9,013 nt of DNA from Treponema sp. (GTDB lineage: Bacteria > Spirochaetota > Spirochaetia > Treponematales > Treponemataceae). The stretch lies in NCBI GenBank assembly GCA_017390125.1, contig JAFPCT010000013.1:1-9013 (forward strand), given 5' to 3'. This document shows positions 1-6,387 of the stretch, one piece after another. Within the stretch, counting starts at the first letter, position 1; every line of letters begins with the position of its first letter. Made by a program: the position numbers and the translations under genes. The notes below the pieces were generated by a model. The model ran no database searches. It was given only the letters and a program-made list of their open reading frames with translations, and had not been told where the DNA came from.

Positions 1-1337
1 GGAAACCCGCTTACCTTGCGCTGATTCTCCTGAGCATTGCAATCACTTATTCCAGTGCCCTTCTGATAGAACGCTTTCCAAAGTACAAAAAAGCAGTATT
101 GATATTTTCACTGGTTTCAAACCTCAGCATTCTGTTCATATTCAAGTATATTAACTTTTTTGCCGCAACCGTAAACTGGAACGTAAATTTTAATGTGCTT
201 CTTCCTGTCGGCATTTCTTTTTACACTTTTCAGGCATTGGGCTACACAATAGATGTTTACAGGGGAAAACTTCAGGCTGAACACGATTTTTTTACCTACG
301 CGCTTTTCGTTACATTTTTTCCCCAGCTGGTTGCAGGCCCTATTGAACGCACTCAAAACCTTCTGCCCCAATTTAAAACCGCCCGTAAAATTGACACGGA
401 AGAAATAAAAGCGGGTCTTAAGCTTATAGCCTGGGGACTTTTTGAAAAAATCGTAATTGCAGACCGTCTGGCAATTTACGTAAACGGCATATACAGTCAG
501 CTCCAGCTGGCAACAGGCTGCTCAGTCCTGCTTTCCACAATTTTCTTCTGCTTTCAGGTTCTGTGCGATTTTTCAGGATATTCAAACATTGCAATCGGAA
601 GCGCACGAATTCTTGGCTTTAAACTTATGCGCAATTTCAGAAGTCCGTTCTTTTCCAAATCCATGAGCGAACTTTGGACACGCTGGCATATAAGCCTTTC
701 TTCCTGGTTCAAAGATTACGTTTACATTCCTTTAAGCGGTTCACGCTGCGGAACTGTACGACATTGCCTTAACCTGATCATAGTCATGACCTTAAGCGGA
801 CTCTGGCACGGCGCAGGCTGTCATTTCGTCATCTGGGGCTTTATGCACGGAATCGTTCTTTCTGCAGAAGTTCTGCTCCTCCCCCTTGCAGATAAAATCC
901 ATTTTATTCATCAGAACAAGAATAGCCTCGGAATAAAAATATTAAGAATCGCGGCAACTTTTGCATGTTTTACTTTCCTTGCAATTGCATTCAGAGCCAG
1001 TTCCGTCCTGGATTTTTGTCTTGCAGTAAAAAAACTTTCTTTGATTCCATCTGAACTTTCCATGGTTTTAAAAGCTACCCATGAATATCCTGTTTATTCT
1101 TCTATAAGATACCTTTTCTTCCTATACGAATCTTTTGACCTTTCCGCGTTAAAGCTTTCTCTGGTTTTAATCGCCGTTCTTATAGCAGTCAGCTTTGCCA
1201 CAAGAAAAACAGACGGCTGCACGCTGATAAAAAGATTTCCGATTCCCGTCCGCTGGCTCTGTTACTATGCACTTACATTCACACTGATTTTTTATTCAAT
1301 CACAGAAAAAACACAGTTTCTATATTTTCAATTTTAA
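1..1337 (+). CDS. MBOAT family O-acyltransferase (AlgI/DltB type), 5'-truncated by window edge
   Basis: Membrane-bound O-acyltransferases of this type move acyl (often acetyl) groups across the cytoplasmic membrane onto exported glycans, usually with a partner SGNH/AlgJ-like protein. The reading frame is open from base 3 with no upstream start in view, so the N-terminus lies outside the window. The TTG at 99 is internal: the residues before it (AYLALILLSIAITYSSALLI) continue a normal MBOAT N-terminal membrane helix. About 444 residues are visible and the family is usually 460-520, so only a short piece is missing. Seen: LPVGISFYTFQ near 200-250, FPQLVAGPIER near 320-345, ELWTRWHISLSSWFKDYVYIPL near 670-735, and SGLWHGA with the predicted catalytic His at 807-809. 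Many hydrophobic segments fit a polytopic membrane protein. No partner gene follows downstream; it may lie upstream. The acceptor cannot be told from sequence. Confidence 0.93.
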   Translation, partial: KPAYLALILLSIAITYSSALLIERFPKYKKAVLIFSLVSNLSILFIFKYINFFAATVNWNVNFNVLLPVGISFYTFQALGYTIDVYRGKLQAEHDFFTYALFVTFFPQLVAGPIERTQNLLPQFKTARKIDTEEIKAGLKLIAWGLFEKIVIADRLAIYVNGIYSQLQLATGCSVLLSTIFFCFQVLCDFSGYSNIAIGSARILGFKLMRNFRSPFFSKSMSELWTRWHISLSSWFKDYVYIPLSGSRCGTVRHCLNLIIVMTLSGLWHGAGCHFVIWGFMHGIVLSAEVLLLPLADKIHFIHQNKNSLGIKILRIAATFACFTFLAIAFRASSVLDFCLAVKKLSLIPSELSMVLKATHEYPVYSSIRYLFFLYESFDLSALKLSLVLIAVLIAVSFATRKTDGCTLIKRFPIPVRWLCYYALTFTLIFYSITEKTQFLYFQF

Positions 1338-1342
1338 AAATA

Positions 1343-1445
1343 GCGCAGTCTCATTTGCAACGGCAGTTCCGGGGTTCCGCTGACGCTCATTGCTCCGTTC
1401 CACTGCGCAAGCACCTTCGGTGCCCCCTCCATTGCCGGCGCAGCG
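1343..1445. repeat. GC-rich palindromic intergenic element, possibly a dispersed repeat
   Basis: This block is clearly more GC-rich than the AT-rich spacer on its right and contains several inverted repeats. An outer 7-bp pair GCGCAGT (1343-1349) and ACTGCGC (1402-1408) encloses AACGG (1359-1363) and CCGTT (1395-1399), so the block can fold as one long interrupted stem. A compact hairpin GCACC-TTC-GGTGC follows at 1411-1423. There is also a tandem GTTCC (1366-1370 and 1374-1378). No open frame of note covers it. This composition suits a dispersed intergenic repeat, but only one copy lies in the window, so repetition in the genome is inferred. It may also serve as a 3' end structure for the acyltransferase transcript, though no T-tract follows. 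Confidence 0.4.
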
Positions 1446-1509
1446 AATTCAACAAACTTACAGCAATCAAATCATTTTTAGAAAAAACATTATAAATAAA
1501 TCAAAAACA

Positions 1510-1683
1510 CTAAAATCTTAAAAAATGAGACGCAGACAAATTAAGCTGGGCGCCGGTCTCATTGATTTTCTTGGCTCCGATAACCATTTTGTTCATGCTG
1601 TGCGCTGGCACTCATATCTTCGCCGGCAACGCTAAGTTCCTCTTTTGAATTCTTAACGTCAGCGATAATTGTCTGGAGTTTTT
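1510..1683 (-). pseudogene. Remnant of a methyl-accepting chemotaxis protein gene, internally deleted
   Basis: Two peptides in different frames abut here on the minus strand. The first (1678-1598) contains KNSKEELSVAGEDMSASAQ, which resembles the start of the cytoplasmic signalling region of treponemal MCPs. One base later (from 1596) the frame shifts and reads MNKMVIGAKKINETGAQL, which resembles the extreme C-terminal part of the same family, and it runs to a stop at about 1510. The well over one hundred residues that separate these parts in an intact receptor, including the CheA/CheW-binding tip, are missing. A stop codon sits just upstream of the first peptide, inside the 3' end of hisA-IE, and there is no start codon or RBS. 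I read this as a decayed gene fragment. Family assignment rests on remembered motifs; no search was run. Confidence 0.55.
1520..1563 (-). terminator. Possible rho-independent terminator after hisA-IE
   Basis: Read on the minus strand, AATGAGAC (1563-1556) pairs perfectly with GTCTCATT (1531-1524). Further T residues follow (1523-1520) and then an AT-rich stretch. The loop of about 24 nt is long for a strong terminator, but it contains the self-complementary GGCGCC, which could fold further. It lies about 120 nt downstream of the hisA-IE stop, inside the MCP remnant, and no better hairpin lies between. On the plus strand there is no T-run, so it should act mainly on minus-strand transcripts. 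Confidence 0.4.
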
Positions 1684-2985
1684 TTACTTTTCCTTATGGC
1701 GTCTGTCCAATTCGTCGCAAACGTCTTTCCAGTTTACGCCTTCCTTGTACATGAGAACAGAAACAAAATACAAAAGGTCGGCAGCTTCCCAAATCACTTC
1801 ATCCTTGCCGTCTGCCTCACAGATTTCTTCAGCCTCTTCCTCAACCTTCTCACGAACGCGCTTTGCGTCGAGAGTAGCAGTATATGAGCCCGGCTTAGGA
1901 TTTGCAAAGCGCTCCGCAATGGTTCCATAAAGACGCTCAAGCGTAGATTTTTCATCCGGGTCAGAACCAAAGCATGTCCAGCTTCCTGTGTGGCATACAC
2001 CGCCATGAGGAATTACTGTCGCAAGAATGGTATCTCTGTCGCAGTCCGCACGCAATTTGAGCACTTCAAGGAAATGTCCGCTCGTCTCGCCTTTAGTCCA
2101 AAGCGTATTTCTTGTTCTGCTGAAGAAAGTGAGCTTTCCAGTCTCAAAAGTCTTGCGAAGGGCATCATGATTTGCATATCCCATCATAAGAACTTCACTG
2201 CTGCGGGCATCCTGTGCAATAACAGGAATCATGCCGTCAGTTTTTTTCCAGTCAAGGCAGCGCTCAAAGGCATTTTTAAGTGAAACTTTTTCAGTATATA
2301 GAGCCATTCCAAGCTGAACGTCGCAGCCCATTCTTTCAAGCTCTTCAATTTCATCTTCTGTGGAAACACCGCCGGCTACAACGACGCGGCATTTTACAGC
2401 GTCGCGAAGTTCCTTTGCCATGTCCATGTTTGTTCCCTGCATGCAGCCTTCTTTTTCAACGCAGGTGAACAAAAGTTCAGAAGCATATTTTTCTGCCATG
2501 CGGGCACCTTCAACAAGACTTACGTCAATTGTTTCTGTCCAGCCCTTTACGGCAATTTTTCCGTTCAAAGCATCAACACCAATGATTACCCGCTGCTTTC
2601 CGATTGCAGCTACAAGCTCTTCCAGAAATTCTGTATTGAGGACACTTTTTGAATCTTCAGGATTTTTCTTCCATGCGCTCGAACCGATTATTACTTTTTC
2701 GGCTCCAAGAGAAATAAGTTCCCTTGCCCGCTTTACGGAACGAACGCCGCCACCGGTACGAACATTACCTTTGCGCAAAAGGCTTTTTAATAAAGGAGTA
2801 TTTACAGTGTCTCCCTTTGGATTTGTATGTCCCATTGCGGCATCAAGGTCGATTACTGCAACTTCGCCATATTTATTGAATTCACCAATAAGAGCATCTG
2901 CGTCATCGCGCTGAAGAACAAGCTCTTTTCCATTTTTCAATTGAACAACGTGACCGTCTTTAAGGTCGATAGAACTGATTACCAT
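1684..2985 (-). CDS. Fused HisA-HisI-HisE: ProFAR isomerase / PR-AMP cyclohydrolase / PR-ATP pyrophosphohydrolase
   Basis: This 433-residue protein joins enzymes for three successive histidine-synthesis steps. HisE cleaves PR-ATP, HisI opens the PR-AMP ring and HisA isomerises ProFAR to PRFAR, all in the cytoplasm. Residues 1-248 are a HisA TIM barrel: SIDLKDG with Asp7, TGGGVRS at 77-83, IIGVDALNGKIAVKGWTE with Asp138, and the phosphate-loop VAGGVST. Residues 250-340 are HisI: ADCDRD at 313-318 and Cys315, Cys331 and Cys338 match the zinc/magnesium ligands. Residues 345-430 are HisE, with the MazG-like EEEAEE (382-387) and EAADLLY (Glu400, Asp403). HisIE fusions are common; a HisA front end is not. 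There is no break between parts. The start has no Shine-Dalgarno but lies just below a promoter-like pair. No other his gene is in the window. One HisA loop (VEKEG, 176-180) differs from the usual IDRDG-type loop. Confidence 0.94.
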   Translation of the reverse strand: MVISSIDLKDGHVVQLKNGKELVLQRDDADALIGEFNKYGEVAVIDLDAAMGHTNPKGDTVNTPLLKSLLRKGNVRTGGGVRSVKRARELISLGAEKVIIGSSAWKKNPEDSKSVLNTEFLEELVAAIGKQRVIIGVDALNGKIAVKGWTETIDVSLVEGARMAEKYASELLFTCVEKEGCMQGTNMDMAKELRDAVKCRVVVAGGVSTEDEIEELERMGCDVQLGMALYTEKVSLKNAFERCLDWKKTDGMIPVIAQDARSSEVLMMGYANHDALRKTFETGKLTFFSRTRNTLWTKGETSGHFLEVLKLRADCDRDTILATVIPHGGVCHTGSWTCFGSDPDEKSTLERLYGTIAERFANPKPGSYTATLDAKRVREKVEEEAEEICEADGKDEVIWEAADLLYFVSVLMYKEGVNWKDVCDELDRRHKEK

Positions 2986-2994
2986 AACAAGAGA

Positions 2995-3023
2995 ATAATA
3001 TCAAATTTCATCCGTTCAAACAA
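2995..3023 (-). promoter_or_regulatory. Candidate sigma70-type promoter of hisA-IE
   Basis: On the minus strand TTGTTT (3023-3018) and TATTAT (3000-2995) are separated by exactly 17 bp. The -10 matches consensus at five of six bases, while the -35 matches at three. Transcription would begin about 3 nt before the hisA ATG (2985), which fits the absence of any Shine-Dalgarno there. The element lies partly beyond the cyclase stop codon, in the 45-nt gap. It is a prediction only. Confidence 0.45.
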
Positions 3024-3030
3024 TCAGCGG

Positions 3031-4887
3031 TTACTTCTTTGCAGGTTTGTGCGTGTGGTAAAAACTGAACTGGCAGCCAGGAAGTTTCTTGCACTGATAA
3101 AGGATTTCGTCGGCACGCTGGTAAAGCTGGTCAAAGGATTCTCCTTCGTTTTCCGTAAAGACAGCACCAAGGCTTACAGAAATCTTTCTGTCCCGGAGAG
3201 CCTTTATGTTTATCATGTGGATTGCGTTGAAGAAACGCTCGATACACATGGCACCGATTTTTTCGTCCATTACACCAAGGGCAAAGATTGCAAATTCATC
3301 GCCGCCAAGACGCATTATGATGTCGTTTCCGCGGAATGCCTGCTTCATGGCCTTAGCGATCTCAATAAGGACTTCATCACCAATTGTATGACCAAAATTA
3401 TCGTTAATTGACTTAAATTTATCTACGTCGAACAGACAGAACATGCCGCACTCACCCTTCTTGAGGAGAAACTCAATTCTGCGCTCACCGCTTCCTCGGT
3501 TGGAAATTTTGGTAAGGGCATCCGTCTGAGAAAGATAGAACAGCTCAGTCTCCATCTTTTTGTTTGCAGAAATATCTGTGAACGAGTTTATGATGATTTC
3601 TTCGTGGTTTGAGAGGGTAACGCATTTTGCATGTCCCAGAACCCACTTCATCTCATTCTCGGTCTTCTTGATTGAGAATTCGTATACATATTCCGGAGTA
3701 TCCTGCTTGAGGCTGAGGATTTTTTCGATGATGGCATCCTTTTTGTCGGAAATCATCTTTGAGAAAATCGTACGGATATTTCCGTTGGAGCTGCTTATTA
3801 CATCCCAGCCGAAAAGGTTCAATGCAGAGGGGTTCATCATTATGATTTCATGGGATTCCCGTTTGAAAGAGAAAATACCGGCACTCTGAGCCTGGAGCAT
3901 TTCGGCGTAAATTTCGTTCTGTTCACCGAGGGTGTTACGTAAGATAGCCTGATATTCAAGTTCCCGGCGTTTTTCTTCTTCGATAGTCTGAACGGCAAAA
4001 AGAACGTATTTGAACATTCCGTAAATGTCACGGTTTACGACAATAAAGCTTGCGCGGCACCAGCCGGAAACCTTTCCATAAAATTCATGGCTTATTATGT
4101 TCTTTTCCCTGAGCCTGTCCTCAAGGGTACGGAAATCCGTAAATTTAAGCAGACCTTCGACAAAATCTGTATCAGCAAGATTCTTTACTACAAAAGTAAG
4201 CTGCTCGGAAGCATTGCTGTAGTTAAAGGAATCGTTTCCGCTCAAAAGTTTTTCAATATGCTCGCTGCTCTTGTATCCGTGGAAAGTGTTGTCCGAAAGG
4301 TTTACAAGATGCATTGAAATATATGTTGCAGAAAATGCGCTTAAAATCTTGTGGTCAAAAGATTCATGATTTCTGAGATTGTTCAAAATGAATGCAGAAA
4401 CAGACTGAAGGAACAGAACTGCATCTTTATTCCTTTCGAGATTATTTACGATAATGAAACCGCATGTTGTTCCTTCCATAAATAAAGGAACAGCCATTAT
4501 GTTCTTAAGATGCCATTTCTCAAAAAGCTCATTAAGGTACTTTGCAGTCTTAGGAAGCTTATTGTATTCAAGGAAAATTTCTCCGTTTTCCTCAAGGCGT
4601 TTCATAACATATGCAAGATCATCAAGATAAAGGATTTCATTGCCGGTTTCCGGCTTTACAAAATCAGGAGAAAACCATTCATAAGTACAATGCGCTTCCC
4701 TGGATTTATTGTCGAATTCATATACAGTAACGTAATAAGAACCAAAGAAATCTGCGATAAGGGAAAGAACATTTGAGATCGAAACACCGAAATCAGTCTC
4801 CTCAGAATACAACGTCTGGATACATTCCAGCAGTGTTTCCTGAATTTCGAGACGTTTTTCCAATTCCTTATAACTAAGTTTTGACAT
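3031..4887 (-). CDS. Diguanylate cyclase with GAF, PAS-like and GGDEF domains
   Basis: The enzyme would make c-di-GMP from two GTP in response to sensed signals. In the 618-residue protein, residues 20-172 look like a GAF domain, 178-310 are a less clear PAS-like sensor region of a kind often joined to GGDEF domains, 330-445 are a PAS domain (GIFSFKRESHEIIMMNPSALNLFGW), and 452-612 are the GGDEF domain. The active-site motif GGDEF (528-532) is intact, as are TDALTKISNR and DVDKFKSINDNFGH. An inhibitory I-site RGND (519-522) sits exactly five residues before it, so product inhibition is expected. There is no signal peptide or membrane segment, so it should be cytosolic. I chose ATG 4887, which has GGAG 3 nt upstream. 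In-frame ATG 4896 is possible. ATG 4932 lies upstream of the likely promoter and is unlikely. The input signal is unknown. Confidence 0.93.
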   Translation of the reverse strand: MSKLSYKELEKRLEIQETLLECIQTLYSEETDFGVSISNVLSLIADFFGSYYVTVYEFDNKSREAHCTYEWFSPDFVKPETGNEILYLDDLAYVMKRLEENGEIFLEYNKLPKTAKYLNELFEKWHLKNIMAVPLFMEGTTCGFIIVNNLERNKDAVLFLQSVSAFILNNLRNHESFDHKILSAFSATYISMHLVNLSDNTFHGYKSSEHIEKLLSGNDSFNYSNASEQLTFVVKNLADTDFVEGLLKFTDFRTLEDRLREKNIISHEFYGKVSGWCRASFIVVNRDIYGMFKYVLFAVQTIEEEKRRELEYQAILRNTLGEQNEIYAEMLQAQSAGIFSFKRESHEIIMMNPSALNLFGWDVISSSNGNIRTIFSKMISDKKDAIIEKILSLKQDTPEYVYEFSIKKTENEMKWVLGHAKCVTLSNHEEIIINSFTDISANKKMETELFYLSQTDALTKISNRGSGERRIEFLLKKGECGMFCLFDVDKFKSINDNFGHTIGDEVLIEIAKAMKQAFRGNDIIMRLGGDEFAIFALGVMDEKIGAMCIERFFNAIHMINIKALRDRKISVSLGAVFTENEGESFDQLYQRADEILYQCKKLPGCQFSFYHTHKPAKK

Positions 4888-4903
4888 TAACTCCATATGG
4901 AAT

Positions 4904-4932
4904 AGTATAACATCAAAACTTGCGGAATACAA
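4904..4932 (-). promoter_or_regulatory. Candidate promoter of the diguanylate cyclase gene
   Basis: On the minus strand TTGTAT (4932-4927) and TATACT (4909-4904) are 17 bp apart. The pair starts at the end of the T-run of the tRNA terminator, so the cyclase is probably an independent unit and not read through from upstream. A start site 6-8 nt below the -10 falls at about 4898-4896, at or next to the in-frame ATG 4896. The leader would therefore be absent or about 10 nt long. Confidence 0.5.
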
Positions 4933-4964
4933 AAAAAAAGCATCTGAATTTACAATTCAGATGC
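4931..4964 (-). terminator. Strong rho-independent terminator after tRNA-Thr
   Basis: On the minus strand GCATCTGAATT (4964-4954) pairs without mismatch with AATTCAGATGC (4950-4940) across a 3-nt loop. Nine T residues (4939-4931) follow directly. It lies 9 nt past the tRNA discriminator base and ends the Crp-like gene/tRNA transcript. No T-run exists on the other strand, so it acts in one direction. Confidence 0.93.
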
Positions 4965-4973
4965 ACAAAATAA

Positions 4974-5046
4974 AGCCATTTAACAGGATCGAACTGTTGA
5001 CCTCATGATTACGAATCAGGCGCTCTACCAACTGAGCTAAAATGGC
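4974..5046 (-). tRNA. tRNA-Thr (anticodon CGU)
   Basis: The 73-nt minus-strand sequence folds as a tRNA. The acceptor GCCATTT pairs with AAATGGC, the D arm is GCTC-AGTTGGTA-GAGC, the anticodon loop is TTCGTAA with CGU at 34-36 (reads ACG, Thr), and the T arm is AACAG-TTCGATC-CTGTT. The discriminator is T and CCA is not encoded. The anticodon stem CCTGA/TCATG has one C-U mismatch (28-42), where most relatives have a full stem. The gene starts 6 nt after the stop of the Crp-like gene with no clear promoter between, and it ends at a strong terminator. It is therefore probably processed from the 3' end of that mRNA. Confidence 0.95.
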
Positions 5047-5052
5047 AGCTCT

Positions 5053-6327
5053 TTACTCTGATGAACCCTGGGTCTTGTACCTCATCTTAATCTGCAGGTT
5101 TTTGTCTGCCTGTGTGTTGTACAAATCAACCACACGCTTCATATCAGCGATGTTTTCTATTATACCGTAATTGTCGAAAAGTTCAATACGTCGCTTTTCG
5201 TTCAACTTGCTCATCTCTTCCTTTGTAGTCTCATAGCTTAATCCGGCCCAGTGAGCGATATCGGAAATTGTAACGTCAAGGCGGACTGTTGTATCGGCAG
5301 CAGTATTATTAGGCTGCATTTCATGCAGAAGAAGGAATACATCTGCAATGCGGGCCTGATTGTCGTTTATTACAAGAACCTTGAAGCGTCTGTGCTGGTC
5401 GTAGATTCGCTTGCAGAAAAGCTTGAGAAGGTTCATTGCAAGCTGAGAATTTCCAGTAATAAGCGTCTCAAAATTAACCTTACTGAATTCAAGGCACTTT
5501 ACGGAAGTTTTTGCCATACAGGTTGCAGAACGTGGAGAATTGTCAAGAATTGCCATCTCACCGAAGAATTCACCGGCACGAAGAATATCAAGGTTCTTTG
5601 CAGAACCATTAACACACTTCAAAAGCTGAACCTCACCTTTCTGAATAAGGTAGAATGTGTCTCCCGGTTCGTATTCAGAAATGATGACCTGCCCCGGACC
5701 ATACTTTTTTGCAAAGCGCTCAAAAGCAGGAAGCTCAAACTGCCGCAGACCGCCGTCCGCATCAATTCCGAGCTCATCATATACAGAAGGATTCTTCTGA
5801 ATGTGAAGTGAAGATTCCTTGAACATACGCTTAACTTCGTCCGTATATACAGAAGTCGGGAAACGCAGAAGGAATTTAAGACATACGTCATAGCAGGAAA
5901 CATAGCGTTCGTCATCATAAAAATACTTTGCTACTGAGTACATTCCTGTAACAGGTTTTTCCGGAACGCTCTGCAGGATGCTTTCGATTTTCTTATGAAT
6001 GGAACGAAGCTGGCTTGAGAACACCCGGAGCATTTTAAGGATGATCTGAGTGTTGGAACTGAAATTTGCTTCAAATTCCTGAACTGTGAGGCAAACTACA
6101 ATACTGTCCGAAATAGCTGTGGCAGTTTCTTCGCGGGGAAACCTGCCCAATGCGGACTTTACGCCAAAAAATTCACCAGGCTTTACCTGATTTACTACAG
6201 ATTCTTTTGTCTCAACATCCACTGCTGATAAATGCACGCATCCTTTCTGAAGGATGAAAATACGGTCATCTCTGTCGCCTTCAAAATAAGGGATTGAACC
6301 TTTTTTATATGACACAACTTTTGGCAT
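5053..6327 (-). CDS. Crp/Fnr-like regulator with two cyclic-nucleotide-binding domains
   Basis: This 424-residue cytosolic protein probably binds a cyclic nucleotide and controls transcription. Residues 8-110 and 203-310 are two cNMP-binding (RmlC-like) barrels. The second has a canonical phosphate cassette (GEFFGEMAI at 252-260, PRSAT at 265-269). The first is altered (GEFFGV at 51-56, then FPREETAT): it keeps an Arg but lacks the Glu that usually contacts the ribose. Residues 125-195 between them form a helical linker with a TPR-like look. Residues 322-392 resemble a Crp-type winged helix, with recognition part ISDIAHWAGLSYETTKEEMSKL. Ordinary Crp proteins are about 210-230 residues with one barrel, so this is a double-sensor form, which I recall in other treponemes. 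ATG 6327 has GGAG 7 nt upstream. The ligand and target genes are not evident. Confidence 0.88.
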   Translation of the reverse strand: MPKVVSYKKGSIPYFEGDRDDRIFILQKGCVHLSAVDVETKESVVNQVKPGEFFGVKSALGRFPREETATAISDSIVVCLTVQEFEANFSSNTQIILKMLRVFSSQLRSIHKKIESILQSVPEKPVTGMYSVAKYFYDDERYVSCYDVCLKFLLRFPTSVYTDEVKRMFKESSLHIQKNPSVYDELGIDADGGLRQFELPAFERFAKKYGPGQVIISEYEPGDTFYLIQKGEVQLLKCVNGSAKNLDILRAGEFFGEMAILDNSPRSATCMAKTSVKCLEFSKVNFETLITGNSQLAMNLLKLFCKRIYDQHRRFKVLVINDNQARIADVFLLLHEMQPNNTAADTTVRLDVTISDIAHWAGLSYETTKEEMSKLNEKRRIELFDNYGIIENIADMKRVVDLYNTQADKNLQIKMRYKTQGSSE

Positions 6328-6363
6328 TACATTTCTCCGCGAAAAAATTTCTTTTATCGTAGT

Positions 6364-6372
6364 ATTATATCA
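6364..6372 (-). promoter_or_regulatory. Extended -10 promoter of the Crp-like gene
   Basis: On the minus strand TGATATAAT (6372-6364) is a perfect TATAAT with the TGn extension. No good -35 lies at 16-18 bp, which is common with an extended -10. The predicted start, about 6357, gives a leader of roughly 30 nt that includes the GGAG Shine-Dalgarno. A Crp half-site (TGTGA on the minus strand, 6374-6370) overlaps it, but no second half-site is present at the standard spacing. Confidence 0.6.
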
Positions 6373-6387
6373 CAAACATGAATTTTA

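Noticed and set aside
99..101. TTG as start of the acyltransferase gene
   Set aside because: The frame is open to the window edge and the upstream residues continue the family's N-terminal helix, so the true start is outside the window.
1343..1445. Integron attC site, as known from treponemal integrons
   Set aside because: No GTTRRRY/RYYYAAC core pair in the right arrangement and no cassette-like gene or integrase nearby.
1348..1629. Inverted relation between the GC-rich block and the MCP remnant (GTCTCATT/AATGAGAC and TTGCCGGCG/CGCCGGCAA)
   Set aside because: The shared words occur in an order inconsistent with a simple inverted copy, so chance is more likely.
2360..2914. 184-codon plus-strand open frame
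   Set aside because: It lies wholly antisense to hisA-IE, whose domains are unambiguous, and its translation shows no family motif.
4888..4932. Longer start (ATG 4932) for the diguanylate cyclase
   Set aside because: It would place the start upstream of the likely -10 and next to the tRNA terminator T-run, and the extra residues do not resemble a domain.
5251..5811. 186-codon plus-strand open frame
   Set aside because: It is antisense to the Crp-like gene with no recognisable domain and no RBS context.
6359..6374. Full Crp box in the divergent region
   Set aside because: Only one TCACA half-site is present; the other half at the standard 6-bp spacing reads GTAGT.
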